NCBI RefSeq assembly: GCF_900640115.1
Contig: NZ_CAAAIW010000001.1
Span: 77,037-141,036 of the forward strand
Direction: 5' to 3'
DNA: 64,000 nt
Source of the DNA: Legionella yabuuchiae
GTDB lineage: Bacteria; Pseudomonadota; Gammaproteobacteria; Legionellales; Legionellaceae
Part shown: in pieces, positions 1-9,137 of the stretch
Layout of the letters: every line of letters begins with the position of its first letter
Numbering within the stretch: position 1 is the stretch's first letter
Program-made: the position numbers and the translations under genes
The notes under the pieces: model-generated
Seen by the model: the letters and a program-made list of their open reading frames with translations, nothing else
Told to the model about the DNA's origin: nothing
Database searches by the model: none

Positions 1-853
1 GTTTGACTTTACTGTAAAGATAAGAAAAAAATATTACACCCAAAGAATAAAAAAGAAAAAATAAGGAGCTAATTAAGCTCGCGTGCTCAACAGACTCAGA
101 AAATCGAACCTTAAAAAAATGAATTGCCCAAAAGCTATAAAATGAAAGTAACGGAACTTGTAATAAGCTAAAAAAAAGAATTATTAGCCAAGTATCTTTT
201 GTTTTTAATTGGTTGAATACATTCGACAAAATAAGAGATATTTTCTCTTTTTCTCGCATTTCGTGTACTTTTTCTTTTGGGTAGTCCCGAATAATGAGAA
301 ACGTTAATAAAGCTAAGATTATTGCTACAACTCCTGAACTAAAAAATAAGTTATGCCAATCTTTCTCTTGCAACCATAAGGATAATACGCCTTCACCTAA
401 AAATGCGCCTATGCTTCCAATAGTGATGGTGACACCCACTAATAATTGAAAATATTTTTTATCAAACCAGTCATCAATTAATTTTATCGAACCGAGGAAT
501 GCAATGGGTGCGCCCAACCCCATTAATGTTCGTGAAAGTTCAAGTTCTCGAACATCAACAGAATGGACGAAAGCGAAGCAACCCGCCCCCATAAATAATG
601 CTCCAAGAGTAAGCATAATTCTTACGCCAAACCGATCGATTAAAAATCCACCTAAGAGTTGTGTACCAATGAATGTATAAAAGAATGCATTATTTAAATT
701 GGAAAGACTGATCATGTTTAGATGGAATAGTTCGGTAAATTTATCCGACAAACTTGTAAACGAAAGTCGCAAAAAATATTGGTGCAAATAATATAAAATT
801 GAAATGAACCAAATTACCCAAGGAAATACTAATATTAACCATTTCTTAAGCAT
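1..853 (-). CDS. MFS transporter, partial (3' end beyond window)
   Basis: Reading the minus strand from an ATG at 853 gives an open frame to the left edge, about 284 codons without a stop. The product is very hydrophobic, with roughly seven membrane segments. An MFS-like loop GGFLIDRFGVR follows the second segment, which fits the conserved loop between helices 2 and 3 of major facilitator transporters. A charged central loop (about residues 195-215, rich in Lys and Glu) separates the two halves. The substrate cannot be told. The frame is open upstream of the ATG, so a GTG about 50 bases earlier is possible, but a GGA stretch sits about 12 bases before the chosen ATG. The gene stands alone, with IS debris behind it. 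Confidence 0.75.
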   Translation of the reverse strand, partial: MLKKWLILVFPWVIWFISILYYLHQYFLRLSFTSLSDKFTELFHLNMISLSNLNNAFFYTFIGTQLLGGFLIDRFGVRIMLTLGALFMGAGCFAFVHSVDVRELELSRTLMGLGAPIAFLGSIKLIDDWFDKKYFQLLVGVTITIGSIGAFLGEGVLSLWLQEKDWHNLFFSSGVVAIILALLTFLIIRDYPKEKVHEMREKEKISLILSNVFNQLKTKDTWLIILFFSLLQVPLLSFYSFWAIHFFKVRFSESVEHASLISSLFFLFYSLGVIFFSYLYSKVK

Positions 854-1087
854 TAAAGATTTCTGTCCTTTAGCTTGATTGTAAGTCACTAAGGGCTGTT
901 GACATTTGAACCCTCCCCCCGTCGTCCCGCGGCTTGTCCGAGGGATCCAGTGTTTTTAACTAAGTACAAATCTATTCAGATAATTTAGACCCATTAAGGG
1001 TAGTTTTTATTTTTCATCCAACCAATTGATTAATAATCGCAACTCGTAAAATCGCAGTTCCAACACCAATATTAAAATGAGTTTGCA

Positions 1088-1258
1088 ATGGCCCGACTAA
1101 TGCTCACAGATGAGCTATGGTCGAAGCTAAAGATGATCATGCTACAGCACGGAATTTATGACAAGCCAAATCTTCGACTTATGGTTGAGGGAATGTTCTA
1201 CCGTATGCGAGTTGGCGGTCCTTGGCGAGACCTTGCAGCAGAATTTGGACACTGGTAA
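1088..1258 (+). pseudogene. IS5-family transposase, N-terminal fragment
   Basis: A 56-residue frame begins MARLMLTDELWSKL and contains FYRMRVGGPWRDLAAEFG, the typical N-terminal (DUF4096-like) domain of IS5-family transposases. It stops at a TAA that belongs to a following inverted-repeat segment, so the catalytic DDE part is missing. It is a relic without activity. No terminal repeats of the parent IS could be identified. Confidence 0.8.
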
Positions 1259-1361
1259 TCCCCCCTAACTCAGCAATAGAAGGAATTCCACCCAAAAGAA
1301 AATTGGCTCTACTGGCCTAGGTTTCTACTTTTGACGCCAGTTAAAAATGGGGGGATTACCA
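1253..1361. repeat. 109-bp segment bounded by perfect 13-bp inverted repeats
   Basis: The segment starts TGGTAATCCCCCC and ends with its exact complement GGGGGGATTACCA. It separates the IS5 fragment from the IS110 fragment and supplies the stop codon of the former. It may be a small mobile element or the joined ends of a lost IS. No flanking direct repeat is visible. Confidence 0.55.
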
Positions 1362-1525
1362 TGTGTCGGATTCATAAGGAACGTGGCTATAACAAAGCGG
1401 CTGTTGCTGTGGCAAATAAGAACGCCAGACATATTTGGGCGATGTTGGCTTATGGCGATAAATACGTTGACCATTTAAAAGTTTGTACTTCTAAAACAAT
1501 ATCGCCAAAGAGGTTATGTATTTAA
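1361..1525 (+). pseudogene. IS110-family transposase, C-terminal fragment
   Basis: The frame encodes ERGYNKAAVAVANKNARHIW followed by AMLAYGDKY. This matches the conserved C-terminal block of IS110-family transposases (RRGxNKAAVALANKxARIxWAxL). Only about 54 residues are left and the N-terminal DEDD catalytic domain is absent. A palindromic repeat copy lies 25 bases downstream, so the area has collected several insertions. Confidence 0.75.
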
Positions 1526-1550
1526 AACGTGTTTGGAAAACAAAGAGGTT

Positions 1551-1714
1551 TATACCCGTAATCTTTCAAAATGCGTGTTTTTAGGCGCCTTTATTTTTTG
1601 TCCTGCCGCATTTTAAAAAGCGAGTAATGGCTCATTCCCTTGCGAGTTTTTTAAAATGCGGCAGGGCGAAAAAGAAAAAGCATAAATCATGCATTTTGAA
1701 AGATTACGGGTATA
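1551..1714. mobile_element. Palindromic element family A, copy A1 (164 bp)
   Basis: The element starts TATACCCGTAATCTTTCAAA and ends with the inverted copy TTTGAAAGATTACGGGTATA. Inside is a second long inverted repeat around CCTGCCGCATTTTAAAAA. It differs by a single base from copy A7 at 43005-43168, which indicates recent spread or strong conservation. It carries no coding capacity. The remaining non-coding sequence to 1993 shows no recognisable gene and may contain the decayed end of the IS110 element. Confidence 0.85.
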
Positions 1715-1993
1715 ACAAAGAAGAAACGATAACTTACCTGTGTTTTGCAAGAAAATTGATGTGAAAATGGTAAAACCTGCTCTGTCAATACCGGATAGGC
1801 AACCTGGATGAATATCCGTAGGGACGATAAGGAGACAGAGCGCGAATATCATCAAGGCCCGAGTGAATTAAAACAGTTCTCACTCATTGAATGGCCGGAT
1901 ATACGTATGCATACATATACTTCTCTTTTCACTCAATGATTACTTGCGAAAACGGATGAGTCCATATACGTTGCCTAATTTAGCGTGAAACTT

Positions 1994-4465
1994 TTACGCA
2001 TCAATTCCTAATGCCTCTAGCATTTTATTCTTTTTTGAAGGTTTATTACCCTTGCCTAAAGCAAGCTCTTCGGTGCTAAAGTCATCAACTGCAATAACGT
2101 GTTGCCTTGCTGCTTCTGCTTGTCGAAGTTTCTCCGCCTCTTCTGCTGTGAGAATTGCTTTTTCTAGAGCTTCATTGATCTGTTCAAAGGTCGTGAGTGA
2201 GTCTAATTTTTTCTCTTTTATGGCCGAGGATAGTTTCTTTTCCAGCTCTTCCACACGACATATTCTCTGAAACGCTTCTTCAACTTCCCCAAGCGGACAG
2301 TTAGGTATAGCTTCATGAAATACAAATCTGGTTAACCGTTCACGAGATTCATTGGGTGATAAAAGGATTCGAGCTAGTTTTTGGCCCAGTCTGTCACTGG
2401 GAAGAGCCCGTTGTCTTCCAATAGGTTGTAAAATTATTTTCAAAATGATTCTAGCCCAACGCATTGGCATATTAACAATAACTCCGTGTATGGCCTCTTC
2501 AATTTGATAGAATAAATATTGGCAACACCAATCCACTAACGGCTTATCTGAGGCAGGTTCTCCATCACGATAAAATCGATGTAATACGCACGATGCAATA
2601 TACAAGTAACTGAGCACATCCCCTAAACGAGCGGAAATTTTTTCTTTACGTTTCAGTTTTGCGCCTAAAACGATCATTGAAAAATCAGCCAAAAACGCTA
2701 GATTCGAACTATAGCGATGAATCAGTTGATAATATCTCTTGGTATACCCATTTGGAGCAAATGTGAAACGACCATCGCTTAACGAAAAGAAGATTGATTT
2801 TACAAAATTAGCCATAAAAAATCCTGCATGGCTCCATAATGCTGTATCGAATTCGGCTAAATTATTCTCACGAATGCTTTCCATTTCTTTTAAAACGTAT
2901 GGATGACAGCGTATAGCACCCTGTCCAAAAATAATTAAGCTACGGGTCAAAATATTTGCTCCTTCAACAGTGATACTGATAGGTGCACCTTCATAGCCGC
3001 GACCAAGATAATTTTGGGGTCCTAAGCAAATTCCTTTTCCACCGTGAATATCCATTGAATCAATACCAATTTGCCGCGCCCATTCAGTGGTATGATATTT
3101 TAAGATAGCGCCTGCAACCGCGGACTTTTTACCCTTATTAATGGCGCTCGCGGTTGTAGTGAGAGCCGCATCTATCATATAAGTTTTACCTGCAATTCTA
3201 GCCAAAGCCTCTTCTATGCCTTCAAATCGACCAATTGGCTGATTAAATTGCTTGCGAACTCGAGCATAAGCTCCAGTTGCCATTGAAACCGCTTGAGCAG
3301 CTCCCACGGCACTGGAAGGCAATGAAATTGCTCTGCCAGCACTTAAGCACTCCATCAACATTCGCCAGCCATGGCCTGCCATTTTAGCGCCACCAATTAA
3401 ATAATCGATGGGTACAAACACATCTTTACCCTGCGTTGGCCCATTCATAAAGGGAGTATTTAACGGAAAGTGTCGACGTCCTTTAATTACACCAGGATAG
3501 TCTGCTGGAATTAAAGCACAGCTAATGCCAATATCCTCTTTTTCTCCAAGAATATGGTCGGGATCAAATAAGCGGAAAGCAAGACCAATCACAGTCGCAA
3601 CCGGAGCTAAAGTAATATATCGTTTATTCCAGTTTAGCCGTATTCCAACAACTTCCTCACCATTAATCTTTTGAATGCATACAATACCAGTATCCGGAAT
3701 TGATGCTGCATCAGATCCTGCATTAGGCCCAGTCAGTGCAAAACAAGGAATGTCTCTTCCATCAGCAAGTCTTGGCAAGTAATGCTCTTGTTGTGCCTTG
3801 GTTCCGTATTTCAACAGCAATTCCGCAGGGCCTAGTGAGTTGGGGACTGCGACTGTAGTTGCAACGGTTATAGATCGAGCATATAGCTTCACTAAGACAG
3901 ACATAACACCAACGGCTGAAAATCCTAAACCACCATAGAATTTAGGAATAATCATTCCGAAAAACCCTTTCGTTTTAACAAATTCCCACAGTTCAGGTGG
4001 AAGATCAGCCCGTTTATGTGTAATGTCCCATTCATCAATCATGCGACATAACTCATTAACTGGACCATCTAAAAATGCTTGTTCATCGTTTGATAATGCG
4101 GCGGGTGATATATCTCTTAAATGTTTAAAGTCGGGAGAACCACTAAACAACTCACCTTCCCACCCAATAGACCCAGCTTCTAAGGCTTCACGTTCTGTGC
4201 GAGACATAGCTGGCATAGCTTGACGTACTTTATGAAACAGAATCTTAGAAAGATATTTCCTACGCAACGGTTTGATAGAAGCCAAAGTCAAAAGACTTAA
4301 CAGCCCCCACATTAAAAAAGAAAGAAAAATGCCAGGAGAATAATAGTGTGTAATCCATAACGCCACGAACGCATAACTTATCGTCCATACCATTATTGAT
4401 GCCTGCTTGGCCAAGAGAATGGCTGCAGCCGCTATGAAAGCGAACAAAATTAGGCTGTTTAACAC
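1994..4465 (-). CDS. fadE: Acyl-CoA dehydrogenase FadE
   Basis: The 823-residue protein matches the length of enterobacterial FadE (about 814), the first enzyme of fatty acid beta-oxidation. It introduces the trans-2 double bond into acyl-CoA with FAD as cofactor. Two or three hydrophobic segments occupy the first 75 residues. The dehydrogenase core follows with FALTGPNAGSDA (about 240), DIHGGKGICLGP and ITVEGANILTRS. The C-terminal third is the extension seen in FadE (DUF1974), ending in a charged helix. The start is a GTG at 4465 with AAGGAG seven bases upstream. It reads in the same direction as the hydrolase gene behind it, 65 bases away, so it may share its transcript. Confidence 0.93.
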   Translation of the reverse strand: MLNSLILFAFIAAAAILLAKQASIMVWTISYAFVALWITHYYSPGIFLSFLMWGLLSLLTLASIKPLRRKYLSKILFHKVRQAMPAMSRTEREALEAGSIGWEGELFSGSPDFKHLRDISPAALSNDEQAFLDGPVNELCRMIDEWDITHKRADLPPELWEFVKTKGFFGMIIPKFYGGLGFSAVGVMSVLVKLYARSITVATTVAVPNSLGPAELLLKYGTKAQQEHYLPRLADGRDIPCFALTGPNAGSDAASIPDTGIVCIQKINGEEVVGIRLNWNKRYITLAPVATVIGLAFRLFDPDHILGEKEDIGISCALIPADYPGVIKGRRHFPLNTPFMNGPTQGKDVFVPIDYLIGGAKMAGHGWRMLMECLSAGRAISLPSSAVGAAQAVSMATGAYARVRKQFNQPIGRFEGIEEALARIAGKTYMIDAALTTTASAINKGKKSAVAGAILKYHTTEWARQIGIDSMDIHGGKGICLGPQNYLGRGYEGAPISITVEGANILTRSLIIFGQGAIRCHPYVLKEMESIRENNLAEFDTALWSHAGFFMANFVKSIFFSLSDGRFTFAPNGYTKRYYQLIHRYSSNLAFLADFSMIVLGAKLKRKEKISARLGDVLSYLYIASCVLHRFYRDGEPASDKPLVDWCCQYLFYQIEEAIHGVIVNMPMRWARIILKIILQPIGRQRALPSDRLGQKLARILLSPNESRERLTRFVFHEAIPNCPLGEVEEAFQRICRVEELEKKLSSAIKEKKLDSLTTFEQINEALEKAILTAEEAEKLRQAEAARQHVIAVDDFSTEELALGKGNKPSKKNKMLEALGIDA

Positions 4466-4530
4466 GTGTATCTCCTTATAAAATGAACACGGGGTAAGTG
4501 TTTATCCACGAGACTGTTTCTCGGTAATTC

Positions 4531-5343
4531 CTATCCTGGTTGCAAGGAATCAGGATGCCTTACTAGATCTTCAATTGCTCTAAAAACGAACCGGGCGGTT
4601 AATTCAGGATGCTCCATCGGAAACATATGAGAACCGGGTATCTCGTAACAATATATGTTGTAGTTCTTTTTCATGTTACGTAAATCCAGGCCATCTATGA
4701 CATTGCTCTTTTTACCATGTATTAGTGCGCATGGTACTGTAAGCCGTTGTTCATATTTATAGAGCATATGAGGGATTGTACGATAAATTTGATACTCTAT
4801 CGTTTTGTCAAAGCGAAGAGAATATCCGTTATCGTTTTTAGTCATACCATATTCAATATAGTCTTCGAGACAAGCGTCTGTAAAGTGTTTAAATAAATCA
4901 CGACTTCTTAAATACTTTATTGCATCTTCTTTCGTTTTCCAAAAATGACGCCGACCTCGAGTTCTAAATGCAGGCGTTATGTGATCAATCATGCCTAATG
5001 TTTTTGAAAGTTTCAAAAGACGGGATTTAAAGCGGCCAATGATTGGAGAATCCAACATAATCACCGCTTGAAATAACTCAGGCTGTTCAATTGCGGCCCT
5101 AAAACTGAGCACTCCTCCCAACGAATGCCCAACTGCAATTACTGGCTCCGCTGATTGCGATTTTACGCTGTGAATAAGTTCTTCCACGAGCTTATGCCAA
5201 TTTTCGGTTACAGGATAATCAGAAGAGTGTCCTATCCTATCAATAAAACAAACATTAAATCGCTCACTTAGACGATTAAGCAATTGATGGTAACAAGGCG
5301 ATGGAAACCCATTCCCATGAGCAAAATGAATGGTCTGCCTCAT
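4531..5343 (-). CDS. Alpha/beta hydrolase
   Basis: This is a 270-residue alpha/beta-hydrolase-fold protein. The N-terminal HFAHGNGFPS fits the oxyanion-hole loop, GHSLGG (about residue 92) carries the nucleophilic Ser, and GSHMFPMEHPE near the C-terminus supplies the catalytic His. No signal peptide is seen, so it is probably cytoplasmic. The substrate is unknown; esterases and lipases of this type act on small acyl esters. It overlaps the upstream DUF1189-like gene by four bases (ATGA), which indicates translational coupling. It is the last member of the ugp-type transport run. Confidence 0.85.
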   Translation of the reverse strand: MRQTIHFAHGNGFPSPCYHQLLNRLSERFNVCFIDRIGHSSDYPVTENWHKLVEELIHSVKSQSAEPVIAVGHSLGGVLSFRAAIEQPELFQAVIMLDSPIIGRFKSRLLKLSKTLGMIDHITPAFRTRGRRHFWKTKEDAIKYLRSRDLFKHFTDACLEDYIEYGMTKNDNGYSLRFDKTIEYQIYRTIPHMLYKYEQRLTVPCALIHGKKSNVIDGLDLRNMKKNYNIYCYEIPGSHMFPMEHPELTARFVFRAIEDLVRHPDSLQPG

Positions 5344-6215
5344 GAACGCACCATTTTATGACGCTCAAACTTAATACACGCCAGTGCGTAATAAAAATAT
5401 CCAGCTAACAAAGCAAGATATACAAACCCAAGTCCAGGAAAAGCTATATCGAAAGTCATCAAGATAAAAAAGACGATAATTTGTGGTGTGGCTGCTACAG
5501 CAAACACTCGACAAGCTTCGATATATTTGAGTTTGAAGTTAAAAAATACTGACGCAAGGATTTGACCCATCAACGGTAAAGTCAATAATAGAACTAAATA
5601 GATAGAATAAAATAAGATCAACATCACTGGATAAACCAGAACTTGGACCATCAGTCGAACATTGAAAACCCCACTGTGTTGAATCCACGCTTTGGCGTCA
5701 AAGATCTCCGTATCTTCATCTGAAATAGTTTGTACTTTAACTTCTTTCTCAGCAACAGGAACAGTTGTAGCTTTAAACAACGGTGGAGGCGGGGGTTCTC
5801 TGAAGTACAGTTTATTTTTAGTAATCAGTAATACTAAATGTGGGTATTCAGGCGTAATTTCTTTTATTTTACCCGTGGTATCAACAATCGCCACCACATT
5901 GCCAGATTTGTTTTTGATCATATAAGGCATGGGTTTATCCAAAGAAATTTGCCCGCCTTGGATATATAACTTAGGTATTTTCTCAAGGGGCGCGATAAGC
6001 TCGTTATCAATATAATCGGTCATATAACTAATCACACGGACACTTAAAGGAACGCAACCAATCGCAATAACAAGAAACAGATAGATGGCACCCACCCCCT
6101 TCCAACGCTTGCTTACATCACGATAAAGACTAGGCGAGTAAAACGATAGGAATATTGCCTGCCAATAGTGATAAATTGGCTTATCGATTAATCGCAGTTC
6201 TTTACTCTTACTCAT
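5340..6215 (-). CDS. DUF1189-like integral membrane protein
   Basis: The protein has 291 residues, with one membrane segment near the N-terminus (about 40-62), a long extracytoplasmic part (about 63-190) and three or four membrane segments in the last 100 residues. The N-terminal [16 protein letters not shown] resembles DUF1189 proteins, whose role is unknown. The ATG at 6215 was chosen because GGAGG lies six bases upstream. This start overlaps the end of ugpC by eight bases, so the gene is part of the ABC transporter operon. A function beside the importer, for example in the membrane handling of its substrate, is only a guess. Confidence 0.7.
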   Translation of the reverse strand: MSKSKELRLIDKPIYHYWQAIFLSFYSPSLYRDVSKRWKGVGAIYLFLVIAIGCVPLSVRVISYMTDYIDNELIAPLEKIPKLYIQGGQISLDKPMPYMIKNKSGNVVAIVDTTGKIKEITPEYPHLVLLITKNKLYFREPPPPPLFKATTVPVAEKEVKVQTISDEDTEIFDAKAWIQHSGVFNVRLMVQVLVYPVMLILFYSIYLVLLLTLPLMGQILASVFFNFKLKYIEACRVFAVAATPQIIVFFILMTFDIAFPGLGFVYLALLAGYFYYALACIKFERHKMVRS

Positions 6216-7299
6216 CCCAACCTCCAAGTCTGCGCCCACTTTTACTACAAAAAAGACTCGCCTTAGTTAAATTAAAGCCCAGCATCAACTGGCTTTTATG
6301 CTCAGGCAATCGTTCAACTAAACGAATTGATAACGAAAAGTTACCAATCTCACTGATGACCTGTACCAACATATCTGAACCCATATCATCCACATATTGC
6401 ACTTGGGTCATAATGCCATTTGCTACGTCGTTTTGAATCAAATGAAAATGTTCCGAACGAACCCCAACCATCAAATCATCCGCATCATCTAAAGAACCTT
6501 CTAACCTAGGCATGGGATGCTCAGTTCCGACCAGTGTTCTAATTTTATTTGTAGATTCATCTATAGTAGCAGGAATAAAATTCATTGGGTAATGTCCAAT
6601 GAATCCAGCTACAAATATACTCGCGGGCTTTTGATAGAGATCTTGTGGGGTTCCTACCTGTTCGATATTTCCTTGATTTAAAATGACAATTCGGTCAGCC
6701 AGAGTCATCGCTTCCGTTTGATCATGGGTAACGTAAAGACAAGTTGTATTTAACTTTTGGTGTAGTTTTTTAATCTCATGACGCATTTCTGTACGTAATT
6801 TTGAATCGAGATTCGATAAAGGTTCATCAAATAAAAACACGGCAGGATCACGCACAATAGCTCTGCCCATAGCGACACGTTGACGTTGTCCCCCCGATAA
6901 TGCCATCGGTTTACGATATAAATAGGGTCTTATCTGCAAGAGATCGCTGACTTCTTCCACCCGACTTTGAATCACTTTTTTATTGATACCTCGCATTTTT
7001 AAACCGTATGCCATATTTGAATAAACCGTCATGTGCGGGTATAACGCATAGTTTTGAAAGACCATAGCCATATTTCGCCGCGAAGGAGGAATTTGATTAA
7101 CGCATTGATCATTAATTAAAATACTGCCATCACTGACTGTATCTAAGCCTGCAACTAGCCGCAATAAGGTGGATTTCCCACTTCCAGAAGGCCCAATTAA
7201 GGCTACAAACTCGCCTTTTTCTATATTGAGGCTGATATCGTTTAAAATAACCGTGTCACTATAACGCTTACTTACTGAATCAATATTAACTGTTGCCAT
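6208..7299 (-). CDS. ugpC: Sugar/glycerol-phosphate ABC transporter ATPase UgpC
   Basis: The 363-residue ATPase has all nucleotide-binding motifs: Walker [10 protein letters not shown] (about 37-45), signature [10 protein letters not shown], Walker B FLFDEP and the H-loop YVTHDQTEA. The C-terminal third is the regulatory OB-fold region of the MalK/UgpC type (TOBE). It energises import through the UgpA-UgpE permease at the inner membrane. Its ATG overlaps the stop of ugpE (TAATG). Assignment to sn-glycerol-3-phosphate or glycerophosphodiesters rests on similarity of the whole set; related sugar importers cannot be excluded. Confidence 0.88.
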   Translation of the reverse strand: MATVNIDSVSKRYSDTVILNDISLNIEKGEFVALIGPSGSGKSTLLRLVAGLDTVSDGSILINDQCVNQIPPSRRNMAMVFQNYALYPHMTVYSNMAYGLKMRGINKKVIQSRVEEVSDLLQIRPYLYRKPMALSGGQRQRVAMGRAIVRDPAVFLFDEPLSNLDSKLRTEMRHEIKKLHQKLNTTCLYVTHDQTEAMTLADRIVILNQGNIEQVGTPQDLYQKPASIFVAGFIGHYPMNFIPATIDESTNKIRTLVGTEHPMPRLEGSLDDADDLMVGVRSEHFHLIQNDVANGIMTQVQYVDDMGSDMLVQVISEIGNFSLSIRLVERLPEHKSQLMLGFNLTKASLFCSKSGRRLGGWDE

Positions 7300-8138
7300 T
7301 AGTTTCTTAACCCTTGTTCAAACCAACGTTGAAGTGTGATGACTAATATGCATGGAGGAGTTAAGGCAATTAATGCTACTGTCATAATATAATGCCACTG
7401 TGGTATTTGATCCGCTACACCTGCCAAGTACCTAATTCCCATAACAATCGTTGCCATTTCAGTATTTGTTGTGACAACCAAAGGCCATAAATATTGATTC
7501 CAGCCATATACAAACAAGATAATGAAAAGCGCTGCAATTTGGGGCTTTGAAAGAGGGATTAGAATATCAAGAAAAAAACTTAAAGGGCCAGCCCCATCCA
7601 TTTTTGCGGCATCGACCAATTCAGAGGGTATGGTTTTAAAAAACTGACGGAACAAAAACGTTGCGGTAGCCGATGCCATCAGAGGTAGCGTTAATCCAGC
7701 AAACGAGTTTAACCAGCCAATTGAAGCAACTACTTGGAAGGTAGGAACAATACGAACTTCAACAGGAAGCATCAATGTCATAAAAATTAATATAAAACAT
7801 ACCCTTTTAAACGGAAAAGCAAAATAAACAAGCGCAAACGCAGACAGTAGCGCAAGAAGCACTTTTCCAATTGCAATCATTACCGCCATCCCTAGGCTAT
7901 TCAACAACATCCTAGCAACAGGCTCACCACCGGTTGCAGACAAGCCTTCATTTAGTACGGTCATTATATTAGTAATAAATGCACGGCCGGGTAACAGTGG
8001 AATTGGCGCATGCATTAATGCCCCACCTTCATGACTTGCAGCAACCAAGGCAAGATACAAAGGCAGAAACATGCATACGATAAAACCACACAATAAAACA
8101 TGAGGAATTACGCGATATACTGGATTGCCTATATTCAT
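7299..8138 (-). CDS. ugpE: ABC transporter permease UgpE
   Basis: This 279-residue protein has six membrane segments and the coupling-loop (EAA) motif [20 protein letters not shown] near residue 190, where the ATPase docks. It is the inner-membrane partner of UgpA, and the length agrees with UgpE (281 in E. coli). It overlaps ugpA by four bases and ugpC by one base, so the three are translated as a unit. The typical UgpE/MalG carboxy-terminal FEQGLRN is present. Confidence 0.87.
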   Translation of the reverse strand: MNIGNPVYRVIPHVLLCGFIVCMFLPLYLALVAASHEGGALMHAPIPLLPGRAFITNIMTVLNEGLSATGGEPVARMLLNSLGMAVMIAIGKVLLALLSAFALVYFAFPFKRVCFILIFMTLMLPVEVRIVPTFQVVASIGWLNSFAGLTLPLMASATATFLFRQFFKTIPSELVDAAKMDGAGPLSFFLDILIPLSKPQIAALFIILFVYGWNQYLWPLVVTTNTEMATIVMGIRYLAGVADQIPQWHYIMTVALIALTPPCILVITLQRWFEQGLRN

Positions 8139-9013
8139 TGGTAATGAACCTTTTTCTCAAGATAATGGAACTGGATTAAAGTGAGTCCTATCACGATTAT
8201 CATCAATATGACGGATTGAGCGGAAGAGCTGCCTGGATCCATTCCAACAAACCCATCTTGATACACTTTGAAGATCAACGTGGTTGTGTTGTTTTCTGGC
8301 CCACCGTTAGTCATGACCTGAATAATTCCAAAGGTATCAAAAAAGCAATAGATAAAGTTCATTATCAATAAAAAAAAGGTTGTTGGTGATAATAATGGGA
8401 AGATGATTTGCCAAAATCTTCGCCAAGTAGAAGCACCATCCATGATGGCTGCTTCTATTAAATTTTTAGGAATGAGCTTAAGCGCTGCAAAAAAAAATAA
8501 GAAATTATAACTAAATTGCTGCCAGGTGGCGGTAACAATAATCACCCACATGGCTTGATTCGCATGGATGAGATAATTGAAATCATATCCCAGGGACTGC
8601 ATAATTCTTGAAATCCATCCAAGAGTCGGATGACAAAGAAAGCGCCACAGAATTGCAGCCACAGCCGGAGCCACTGCATAGGGCCATAAGAGTAACGTTT
8701 TGTAAAGTCTCTGACTTTTATTACGCCCATTAACCAAGACGGCAATAGCTAATCCTAATGACATTGTAAAAAAAGTTACTGCAAGGGCAAGAACTAACGT
8801 TACAACCACTGCTTTGCCATAATCTGGGCTATGGAACAAATCAATATAATTCGTCAATCCCGCAAAGCGATTGTGTAATCCAAAAGCGTCACTAAAAAAA
8901 AGCGATTGTAAAACTGCCCCACACGCAGGCCAGATAAAAAATAGCAACGTAACCAGCAATTGCGGAAAAATCAATAGAAAAGCCAGTTTGCGATGCTTAG
9001 TAAAATTAGGCAT
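8135..9013 (-). CDS. ugpA: ABC transporter permease UgpA
   Basis: This is a 292-residue permease with six membrane segments and the EAA loop EAAIMDGASTWRRFWQIIFP at about residue 190. It is the first gene of the run ugpA-ugpE-ugpC-DUF1189-hydrolase. The 124 bases before it hold no gene for a periplasmic binding protein, and none is seen elsewhere in the window, unlike the E. coli ugpBAECQ arrangement. The binding protein must be encoded elsewhere or be missing. Confidence 0.87.
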   Translation of the reverse strand: MPNFTKHRKLAFLLIFPQLLVTLLFFIWPACGAVLQSLFFSDAFGLHNRFAGLTNYIDLFHSPDYGKAVVVTLVLALAVTFFTMSLGLAIAVLVNGRNKSQRLYKTLLLWPYAVAPAVAAILWRFLCHPTLGWISRIMQSLGYDFNYLIHANQAMWVIIVTATWQQFSYNFLFFFAALKLIPKNLIEAAIMDGASTWRRFWQIIFPLLSPTTFFLLIMNFIYCFFDTFGIIQVMTNGGPENNTTTLIFKVYQDGFVGMDPGSSSAQSVILMIIVIGLTLIQFHYLEKKVHYQ

Positions 9014-9137
9014 TCAATAACCAAGCGCTCGGGATCTGATTTTTTTTAATTTACCGGTTAATCGTTATTTTTACAAATACAAGATTCAATTTTTTAGATT
9101 TTTTCCAAGAGAACTGAATCTCAAAGCCGTTTATTTC

